Source of the DNA: Flavobacteriales bacterium UBA5939
Lineage (GTDB): Bacteria; Bacteroidota; Bacteroidia; Flavobacteriales; Schleiferiaceae
NCBI GenBank assembly: GCA_002430755.1
Contig: DJCX01000149.1
Span: forward strand, 25,381-36,912
Reading direction: 5' to 3'
Length of the DNA stretch: 11,532 nucleotides
Of this stretch, positions 5,352 to 11,532 are shown piece after piece (position 1 is the stretch's first letter; each line of letters begins with the position of its first letter). A model generated the notes under the pieces. That model was not told where the DNA came from and did not search any database. It saw only the letters and a program-made list of their open reading frames with translations. A program made the position numbers and the translations under genes.

Positions 5352-7955
5352 ATGCTCACTTCGAAAGAAATACGTCGCAAATTTTTACAGTACTTCGAAA
5401 GCAAAGGACACGAGATAGTGCCTTCTGCACCAGTGGTAAATAAGAACGATCCTACCCTCATGTTTATCAATGCGGGTATGAATCCGTTTAAGGACTTTTT
5501 CCTTGGGAACGCCACGCCAAAGAATGCACGTATCGCAGATACACAAAAATGTTTGCGCGTCAGTGGGAAACACAATGACCTTGACGAGGTAGGGCACGAC
5601 ACCTACCACCACACCTTGTTTGAGATGTTGGGCAACTGGTCCATTGGCGATTACTTCAAGAAGGAAGCTATTGAGTGGGCGTGGGATTTATTGACCAACG
5701 TTTACGGTTTGGATAAGGACCGATTGTACGTTACGGTTTTTGAAGGCGATGCCAAAGACGGCCTGCCGCGTGACAACGAAGCTGCAGATTTATGGGCGCA
5801 ATTCGTTCCAGCGGAGCGCATCCTCAATGGAAATAAGGCGGATAACTTCTGGGAGATGGGTGAGACTGGGCCTTGTGGGCCTTGTTCTGAAATCCATGTC
5901 GATCTTAGAAGCGAAGAAGAGCGTGCTAAGGTTTCTGGTGCTTCTCTGGTAAATGAGGACCATCCACAGGTCGTGGAAATCTGGAACCTTGTGTTCATGC
6001 AGTTCAACCGCAAAGCAAGTGGTGAGCTAGAGAATCTTCCGGCACAGCACATTGATACCGGCATGGGCTTTGAGCGCCTTTGTATGGCGCTACAAGGCAA
6101 GCAATCGAATTACGATACAGACGTCTTTACACCGCTCATTGATAAGGTGGCGAGTATTTCAGGTATTAAATACGGCGCCGAGGAAGCGACGGATATCGCA
6201 CAGCGTGTGATTGCAGACCACATTAGAGCTGTGGCTTTTGCTATTGCTGATGGACAGCTTCCAGCAAGCTCAGGTGCGGGCTATGTTATTCGTCGCATTT
6301 TGCGTCGTGCCATTCGTTACGGGTTCTCTTATTTGAATTTGAAATCACCGTTCATGTTCCAATTGGTCGAAACCTTGGAAAGTGAGATGGGTGAATTCTT
6401 CCCGGAATTGACAGCCCAACGAGCGTTGGTAGAAAAGGTCATCGAAGAGGAGGAGCAGAGCTTCTTAAAAACCCTTGCACAGGGCCTGGCGAAGCTGGAA
6501 GAATTTTTGGCGACTGATGCAAAAGTATTGGACGGCAAGCGCGCTTTTGAGTTGTACGACACCTACGGATTTCCGATTGACTTAACCGAGCTCATCATGC
6601 GCGAGAACGATCGCAGCGTGGATATGGCCGGTTTCACTGAAGAGATGGCAGCGCAGAAAGAGCGCTCTCGTGCCGCTACCAAATTGAGCACAGACGACTG
6701 GGTAGAGCTTGAAGAAGACGATAAAGAAGAGTTTATCGGATACGACTACACGGAGGCAGATGTACGCATTACGCGCTACCGCAAAGTGAGTGCGAAGAAA
6801 AAAGAGTTTTACCAATTGGTCCTTTCAATGACTCCGTTCTACGCAGAAGGAGGAGGTCAAGTAGGGGATACAGGAACCTTAACGAAAGGCAACCGTACGA
6901 TAGAAATCACCAATACCAAGAAAGAGAACGGAATCATCGTTCACTTTACAGATACCTTACCTGAAGATCTCAGCGGTACGTGGCAGGCACAAGTAAATAC
7001 TTCGGACCGCAATGAAACGGCTAAAAACCACAGTGCGACACACTTGATGCACGAGGTACTGCGTGAGGTATTGGGCGAGCATGTAGAGCAGAAAGGCTCT
7101 TTGGTACGTCCGGACTATTTGCGCTTTGACTTCTCGCACTTCCAGAAGGTAAGCGCTGAGGAATTGGCCAATATTGAAGCGAAGGTGAACGAGCGCATTC
7201 AAGCCAACTATGCGTTGGAGGAATACCGCAATATCCCTATCGCTGAAGCCAAAAACATGGGCGCGATGGCCCTCTTTGGTGAGAAATACGGCGACACGGT
7301 ACGTGCTATTAAGTTTGGCACCTCGGTTGAGCTATGTGGAGGAATTCACGTGCCAGCTACTGGTTCAATAGGTTTGTTCAAATTCATCTCTGAAGGGGCA
7401 GTGGCTGCCGGTGTACGTCGTGTGGAAGCTGTAACCGGAAAAGGCGCGCTGAACTATGTGAATGCGGAATTGGCGAAGTTGCGTGCGGCTTCTGATATAT
7501 TGAAAAATCCACAAGATTTTGCCGGTGCACTGCAGCAGTTGAAAGACAAAGAAGCAGCGGCACAAAAGGAGATTGAAGCCTTGCGTAAAGAGAAAGCGTT
7601 AAGCGCGGTGAAAGATTTGGAGAACAGTGCGGTGGACCATGCAGGTGCTCGCGCGATCGTTTCTCGCACCGCATTAGACGCGGGTAGTGTGAAGGACCTT
7701 GTGTTCAAACTAAAATCGACCCCAAATACATTAGTAATTTTGGGCAATGTAGCTGGCGGAAAAGTTACGCTTAGCATTGGGGTTAGCGACGACCTTGTTG
7801 CTGATAAGGGCTGGCATGCCGGCAATGCTGTTCGCGCTTTGGCACAGCATATCCAAGGCGGTGGCGGTGGCCAACCAGCATTTGCAACGGCAGGCGGTAA
7901 AAACCCAGAAGGAATTGATAAAGTATTGGCCGATTGGCCAAATCATTTTGCATGA
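5352..7955 (+). CDS. alaS: Alanine--tRNA ligase
   Basis: AlaS charges tRNA(Ala) with alanine in the cytoplasm. The 867-residue length is normal for a bacterial enzyme and all domains are present. The class II aminoacylation domain covers about 1-240 and includes MFINAGMNPFKDFFLG (motif near 37-52), HHTLFEMLGNWSIGDYF (86-102) and GPCGPCSEIH (173-182). The tRNA-recognition region follows to about 450. The editing domain at about 480-700 keeps its metal-binding set His560, His564, Cys662 and His666 (HSATH and CGGIH), so mischarged Ser and Gly should be cleared. A coiled coil at about 725-755 leads to the C-Ala domain, which has the glycine run QGGGGGQP near 835-842. The start at 5352 begins MLTSKEIRRKFLQYFESKGH, as in other AlaS. 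Its stop overlaps the start of the next gene. Confidence 0.98.
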   Translation: MLTSKEIRRKFLQYFESKGHEIVPSAPVVNKNDPTLMFINAGMNPFKDFFLGNATPKNARIADTQKCLRVSGKHNDLDEVGHDTYHHTLFEMLGNWSIGDYFKKEAIEWAWDLLTNVYGLDKDRLYVTVFEGDAKDGLPRDNEAADLWAQFVPAERILNGNKADNFWEMGETGPCGPCSEIHVDLRSEEERAKVSGASLVNEDHPQVVEIWNLVFMQFNRKASGELENLPAQHIDTGMGFERLCMALQGKQSNYDTDVFTPLIDKVASISGIKYGAEEATDIAQRVIADHIRAVAFAIADGQLPASSGAGYVIRRILRRAIRYGFSYLNLKSPFMFQLVETLESEMGEFFPELTAQRALVEKVIEEEEQSFLKTLAQGLAKLEEFLATDAKVLDGKRAFELYDTYGFPIDLTELIMRENDRSVDMAGFTEEMAAQKERSRAATKLSTDDWVELEEDDKEEFIGYDYTEADVRITRYRKVSAKKKEFYQLVLSMTPFYAEGGGQVGDTGTLTKGNRTIEITNTKKENGIIVHFTDTLPEDLSGTWQAQVNTSDRNETAKNHSATHLMHEVLREVLGEHVEQKGSLVRPDYLRFDFSHFQKVSAEELANIEAKVNERIQANYALEEYRNIPIAEAKNMGAMALFGEKYGDTVRAIKFGTSVELCGGIHVPATGSIGLFKFISEGAVAAGVRRVEAVTGKGALNYVNAELAKLRAASDILKNPQDFAGALQQLKDKEAAAQKEIEALRKEKALSAVKDLENSAVDHAGARAIVSRTALDAGSVKDLVFKLKSTPNTLVILGNVAGGKVTLSIGVSDDLVADKGWHAGNAVRALAQHIQGGGGGQPAFATAGGKNPEGIDKVLADWPNHFA

Positions 7956-8740
7956 TGAAGAAACTATTACCCATTCTTGCGCTCGGTTGGAGCGCATTGG
8001 CCTTCGGTCAAACCGAAGAACCTATTGAATATTTCACAGACAGCGACGTCAGTGATACACGCTTCTCTTTTGCGGCAACTTATGCACCTGCATTTGCCTC
8101 TCGCCGCCTTGCTTTGTACGAGCCACAAACGGACGGGGAGGAGATCTACGCATTGAATAGTGAAGGTGCCTCGGGAATCTTGGGACAGCGCTATGGAATT
8201 ATGTCTTACTACGAGTTGCGTAGCATCTTTCATTTGGGCATTGGGTTCATGACAGAACAAACCGGTTATATCACCAACGACTATGCAGTCTTTGATCAAA
8301 ATGCGGTTGTTCAGGATACCATTGGTGTATTTGATGCACGCACGGATATTCAGGCCATCACAGTGCCTATACAGGTGATTTTCCATACACAGATGACCGA
8401 TGCTTGGGCCCTACAAGTGGTGCCTTCGTACGATCTCACGTTTTATCAAAAGATCGACCGTAATTGGATCGGTGAAGGAGTCCCTTCGTACTCTCAAGAT
8501 GCCGTAGTAGGTGCACTGGGCACCATGTACCAACGAGGTACAGACATTAAAAACCACAAGGGCTTTAACGGTACCATCGGTTTCGCTTTGGGTAGCGAGT
8601 TTACCATTGCAAGCAATCTGGTGTTCACCGTTCGCGGTGAGTTTAGATTGGCGGCTTTACCGATCAACAAATTAGACGTAGGTCTTAGCGAGGTACCCTA
8701 CAGCGTTGGTGGAGCGTTTGGCTTCCGCTATTATTTGTAG
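7952..8740 (+). CDS. Predicted outer-membrane beta-barrel protein of unknown function
   Basis: The 262-residue product begins with a clear signal peptide (MMKKLLPILALGWSALAFGQ, cut near 19/20). The mature part has alternating polar and hydrophobic strands rich in Gly, Tyr and Phe, including FSFAATYAPAF, GFNGTIGFALGSEF and VFTVRGEFRL. It ends in GGAFGFRYYL, as expected of an eight- to twelve-strand barrel. I cannot assign a family more precisely than porin-like outer-membrane protein. The ATG at 7952 overlaps the alaS stop (ATGA, 7952-7955), which suggests coupled translation; the next ATG at 7955 is equally possible. An ATG at 7934 would add a non-signal-like MAKSFC and lies inside alaS, so I rejected it. 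The link to alaS is positional and says nothing about its role. Confidence 0.72.
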   Translation: MMKKLLPILALGWSALAFGQTEEPIEYFTDSDVSDTRFSFAATYAPAFASRRLALYEPQTDGEEIYALNSEGASGILGQRYGIMSYYELRSIFHLGIGFMTEQTGYITNDYAVFDQNAVVQDTIGVFDARTDIQAITVPIQVIFHTQMTDAWALQVVPSYDLTFYQKIDRNWIGEGVPSYSQDAVVGALGTMYQRGTDIKNHKGFNGTIGFALGSEFTIASNLVFTVRGEFRLAALPINKLDVGLSEVPYSVGGAFGFRYYL

Positions 8741-8766
8741 AACATTTTTGTGTAGGGTCGAAAATT

Positions 8767-9366
8767 TTATTCCGCGCTTGTACTGTCCACTGCTTTTTCG
8801 GAATCGGCAGTAGCTTCCTCTTCACTAGGTGTTTCGCGGCTCTCGTTGAGCATGTTTACCATACGCTCAGTAATATCGAAATCGGTATTGGCATAGATGA
8901 TCTGTCCGCCCTCTTCATAGAGCAGGATGAAATCTAGGTTGAGTTCATCTTTCAATACGGCGATGGCTTTGTCCATGTCCTCGCGCATCATCTTGGTCAA
9001 ATCTTGTTGCTTCTTGACCAGTTGTGCTTGTGCTGCCTGCTCCACTTGGAGGTATTGCTGTTGCACACGCATAAGATCAGCTTCGTTCGCTTCGCGCTGA
9101 CGAGCACTCATCTTTGGCGCCTCTTGCTGGTAGAGTGCAATGTTCTCTTGCAGGGTTTGCTGGCGACGCTGAAGGTCTTCAACAAGTACCTTTTCTTCTT
9201 CAATAAGCTCAAGGGCCAATTCCTCAAAGTATTCATATTGACTCTGCAAAGAGTCGATACGTACATAAGCAAGGCGAATGCCACTTTCTGTATTTTCTAC
9301 TGCGGCTGGCTGTGAACAGCTGGCCATCATGCTTAGACCTACTGCGGCCAAAAAGAACTTTTTCAT
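8767..9366 (-). CDS. Skp/OmpH-like coiled-coil lipoprotein
   Basis: This 199-residue protein resembles the Skp/OmpH family, periplasmic chaperones that hold unfolded outer-membrane proteins. The N-terminus is a lipoprotein signal: MKKFFLAAVGLSMMASC gives a lipobox with Cys17 as the lipidated residue. Residues 31-40 (RLAYVRIDSL) form the short family-typical strand, about 42-130 are a long Gln/Glu-rich coiled coil, and 143-162 (LDFILLYEEGGQIIYAN) complete the body. A Ser/Thr/Glu-rich tail follows (from 178). Skp of Enterobacteria is soluble; lipid-anchored relatives are frequent in Bacteroidota. Its ATG lies one base after the hutU stop (TAA-A-ATG), so it is very likely in that transcript even though no histidine-pathway role is apparent. 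It converges with the barrel gene, with only 26 bases between stops. Confidence 0.82.
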   Translation of the reverse strand: MKKFFLAAVGLSMMASCSQPAAVENTESGIRLAYVRIDSLQSQYEYFEELALELIEEEKVLVEDLQRRQQTLQENIALYQQEAPKMSARQREANEADLMRVQQQYLQVEQAAQAQLVKKQQDLTKMMREDMDKAIAVLKDELNLDFILLYEEGGQIIYANTDFDITERMVNMLNESRETPSEEEATADSEKAVDSTSAE

Positions 9367-9367
9367 T

Positions 9368-11365
9368 TTAAAAATCTAGGTTGTTCAATACGTTTTCGTC
9401 TACGAGCTTCGGCACGGTCACCTTCAAATTTGGAGTACGCTCCATCTCGCGCTCGATGGCGAATATAGCTTCTTTATTTCTAGCCCACGACCTTCTCGCG
9501 ATACCATTGTTTACATCGTAGAGCAACATGTTTTCGAGCTTGCGCTCGGCTTCCGTCGAGCCGTCGAGCAACATTCCGAATCCGCCGTTGATCACCTCTC
9601 CCCAGCCAACGCCGCCGCCGTTGTGAATACTCACCCAGGTAGCCCCGCGGAAGCTATCTCCAATGACGTTTTGGATGGCCATATCTGCGGTAAAGCTAGA
9701 GCCGTCGTAGATGTTTGAGGTTTCGCGGTATGGACTGTCCGTACCACTTACATCGTGGTGGTCACGGCCCAATACTACAGGACCAATCTCTCCTGCGGCA
9801 ATGGCTTTGTTAAACGCACGTGCGATCTCAATGCGACCTTCGCTATCGGCATACAAGATGCGCGCCTGAGAGCCTACGACCAATTTATTTTCTTTCGCCC
9901 CTTTGATCCAACGAATATTGTCGTCCATCTGCTGGCGAATTTCTTCCGGTGCCTTGGCCATGAGTCCTTCGAGGATTTCTTGGGCGATGGCATCGGTCTT
10001 ATCTAAATCGGCCCCATCGCCACTGGCACATACCCAGCGGAACGGACCAAATCCGTAGTCGAAACACATGGGACCCATGATGTCTTGCACATAAGACGGG
10101 TAGCGGAAGTGCTCGCCGTCTGCCGCCATGATTTCTGCGCCGGCACGAGAGCTTTCCAACAAGAATGCATTGCCGTAATCGAAGAAGTACATGCCGTTTT
10201 CTACCAAAGCATTGACGGCTTTCACGTGACGCTTCAAGGTCGCTTGGATGCGTACTTTGAACTCATCAGGATTATTGGCCATCATGTTGTTCGACTCCTC
10301 GTATGTCATGCCTTGAGGGTAGTATCCTCCGGCCCAAGGGTTGTGCAAGGACGTTTGGTCAGAACCCAGGTCGACGTGTACATTGCGTTCCACCATGCGC
10401 TCCCATAGGTCCACAATGTTTCCAATGTAGGCGATGCTTCGTGCACGTTTCGCCGCTTGAAATTCCAGAGCCATGTCGATCGCTTCATCGGTGCTGGTGG
10501 TAATCTCGTCCACCCAGCCCTGTTCGTGGCGCTTGTAAGCCGCTTTTGGGTTGATCTCTGCAGTGATGCTCACCACCCCTGCAATATTTCCTGCTTTAGG
10601 CTGTGCGCCCGACATACCGCCCAAACCCGCAGTGACAAATAGTTTTCCTTCCGGTCCACCGCTAGATTTCATGCGTGCGGCATTCAACACGGTAATGGTT
10701 GTTCCGTGCACGATCCCTTGTGGACCAATGTACATGTAAGAACCGGCCGTCATTTGACCGTATTGGGTAACGCCTAGGGCATTGAATTTTTCCCAATCGT
10801 CCGGCTGGCTGTAATTCGGAATCATCATTCCGTTGGTTACCACCACGCGCGGAGCTTCTTTTGAAGAAGGAAAGAGGCCCATTGGATGGCCGCTGTACAT
10901 GTGCAGGGTCTGCTCCTCAGTCATTTCGCTGAGGTATTTCATCGTCAAGAGGTATTGTGCCCAATTCTGGAACACCGCCCCATTACCGCCGTAGGTGATC
11001 AGTTCCTCCGGGTGTTGTGCCACTGCCGGATCTAGGTTGTTTTGGATCATCAACATGATGGCCGCCGCCTGTGGCGTCTTGCACGGGTATTCTTCAATCC
11101 CACGAGCATGCATGTCGTAAGAAGGCTTGAAACGGTACATATAAATGCGTCCAAATTCCTTGAGCTCCTCTAAAAATTCTGGGGCCAATTCCGCATGCCA
11201 CTCTTTCGGAAAATAGCGCAGGGCATTTTCCATGGCCAGGCGCTTTTCGCCGGCGCTCAGGATGTCTTTACGCTTGGGCGCTCGGTTTACTTCCGTTCCA
11301 ACGACGCGTCTTGGAGGCAATTCTACGGGAATACCCGCTACTATCTCTTGCTGAAAGGTGGTCAT
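9368..11365 (-). CDS. hutU: Urocanate hydratase (urocanase), long form
   Basis: HutU converts urocanate to 4-imidazolone-5-propanoate, the second step of histidine breakdown, using tightly bound NAD+ as an electrophile. The 665-residue protein matches the long form found in Bacteroidota and animals rather than the roughly 560-residue proteobacterial form. Visible family segments are ITYGGNGAVFQNWAQYL (123-139), the NAD-binding TAGLGGMSGAQPKAGN (245-260), GPMCFDYGFGPFRWV (431-445), where Cys434 is the probable counterpart of the known active-site Cys, and VSIHNGGGVGWGEVINGGFG (578-597). An upstream in-frame ATG at 11401 would add twelve residues but lies inside the preceding small gene. The ATG at 11365 follows AAAGGAG at good spacing and comes one base after that gene's stop. 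hutH, hutI and hutG are not in the window. Confidence 0.96.
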   Translation of the reverse strand: MTTFQQEIVAGIPVELPPRRVVGTEVNRAPKRKDILSAGEKRLAMENALRYFPKEWHAELAPEFLEELKEFGRIYMYRFKPSYDMHARGIEEYPCKTPQAAAIMLMIQNNLDPAVAQHPEELITYGGNGAVFQNWAQYLLTMKYLSEMTEEQTLHMYSGHPMGLFPSSKEAPRVVVTNGMMIPNYSQPDDWEKFNALGVTQYGQMTAGSYMYIGPQGIVHGTTITVLNAARMKSSGGPEGKLFVTAGLGGMSGAQPKAGNIAGVVSITAEINPKAAYKRHEQGWVDEITTSTDEAIDMALEFQAAKRARSIAYIGNIVDLWERMVERNVHVDLGSDQTSLHNPWAGGYYPQGMTYEESNNMMANNPDEFKVRIQATLKRHVKAVNALVENGMYFFDYGNAFLLESSRAGAEIMAADGEHFRYPSYVQDIMGPMCFDYGFGPFRWVCASGDGADLDKTDAIAQEILEGLMAKAPEEIRQQMDDNIRWIKGAKENKLVVGSQARILYADSEGRIEIARAFNKAIAAGEIGPVVLGRDHHDVSGTDSPYRETSNIYDGSSFTADMAIQNVIGDSFRGATWVSIHNGGGVGWGEVINGGFGMLLDGSTEAERKLENMLLYDVNNGIARRSWARNKEAIFAIEREMERTPNLKVTVPKLVDENVLNNLDF

Positions 11366-11366
11366 T

Positions 11367-11531
11367 TTAGGCTCCTTTAACTCTGTGTGTTCCTTTGTCA
11401 TATCCGTATGGGCAATGCTTGCACCCGCTTTGGCAGCAATAGCCGCGTTTGAGGTGGTATTTTTCAGTAAACACGATAAAGCCCTCTTCGGTTTTGTAAA
11501 AATCCTCAGGGTCCAATTCCTTTTTAAACAT
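11367..11531 (-). CDS. DUF5522-type Cys-rich small protein
   Basis: A 54-residue minus-strand frame runs from ATG at 11531 to TAA at 11369-11367. Its centre, EGFIVFTEKYHLKRGYCCQS, continues into GCKHCPYGY and matches what I know of the DUF5522 family. Four Cys (32, 33, 37, 40) and His26 and His39 are spaced as for metal binding, but no function is established. The stop is one base before the hutU ATG, and its last codons supply the AAAGGAG ribosome-binding site for hutU, so the two are probably translated from one transcript. The ATG is one base from the window edge, so an upstream extension cannot be excluded, although the length already fits the family. Confidence 0.85.
   Translation of the reverse strand: MFKKELDPEDFYKTEEGFIVFTEKYHLKRGYCCQSGCKHCPYGYDKGTHRVKGA
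11370..11379 (-). promoter_or_regulatory. Shine-Dalgarno site deciding the hutU start
   Basis: Read on the minus strand, AAAGGAG followed by CCTAAA precedes the ATG at 11365. It is the clearest Shine-Dalgarno match in a window where most genes show none, and it lies inside the last codons of the small upstream gene. It favours 11365 over 11401 as the hutU start. Confidence 0.7.
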
Positions 11532-11532
11532 C

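Noticed and set aside
8741..8766. Possible terminator between the convergent barrel and Skp-like genes
   Set aside because: Only weak A/T complementarity is present, with no GC-rich stem followed by a T-tract.
10085..10408. Plus-strand frames opposite hutU
   Set aside because: They are open only because the hutU codons on the other strand avoid certain triplets; no domain or signal is seen.
11366..11401. Twelve-residue N-terminal extension of urocanase
   Set aside because: It lies within the coding part of the small upstream gene, has no ribosome-binding site of its own, and the ATG at 11365 has a strong one.

Overview
This window looks like a stretch of ordinary chromosome from a marine-type Flavobacteriales or related Bacteroidota. 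Several things point that way: signal peptides with Gln next to the predicted cleavage site, a TonB-dependent receptor, the MAKVKY-type M23 peptidase beside a minimal MerR regulator, a small GldL-like membrane protein, a DUF5522-type Cys-rich protein, long-form urocanase, mostly absent Shine-Dalgarno sites and TAnnTTTG-like promoter boxes. I see no insertion sequence, tRNA, rRNA, CRISPR array, prophage or defence system.

Layout. Positions 1-20 hold what looks like the right arm of a terminator cut by the window edge. Positions 42-164 (minus) hold a 40-residue ORF with a Cys-rich tail, followed by an AT-rich divergent gap. A secreted GH73-type glucosaminidase with LysM-like repeats (361-1341, plus) ends tail to tail with a two-helix membrane protein (1338-1511, minus), the two stop codons sharing one TTAA. 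A clear TPP riboswitch (1544-1645) precedes a TonB-dependent receptor (1699-3855), which makes the receptor a likely outer-membrane thiamine importer. A strong two-way terminator (3875-3906) separates it from a convergent MerR gene (3910-4242) and M23 peptidase gene (4270-5241). A 110-base divergent region leads to alaS (5352-7955), whose stop overlaps the start of a small outer-membrane barrel protein (7952-8740, ATGA). Opposite lies a tight minus-strand cluster read from the right edge: DUF5522-type small protein (11531-11367), urocanate hydratase hutU (11365-9368) and a Skp/OmpH-like lipoprotein (9366-8767). Both junctions there read TAA-A-ATG.

How they fit together. Three genes concern the envelope or peptidoglycan (glucosaminidase, M23 peptidase, Skp-like lipoprotein), one concerns nutrient uptake under vitamin control, and two are core metabolism (alaS, hutU). 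The genes most easily overlooked are the two short ones at the edges (40 and 54 residues). The 54-residue gene also settles the hutU start. The most informative regulatory piece is the TPP riboswitch with a candidate pair of mutually exclusive hairpins before the receptor start codon. I did not find a convincing undescribed multi-gene system.
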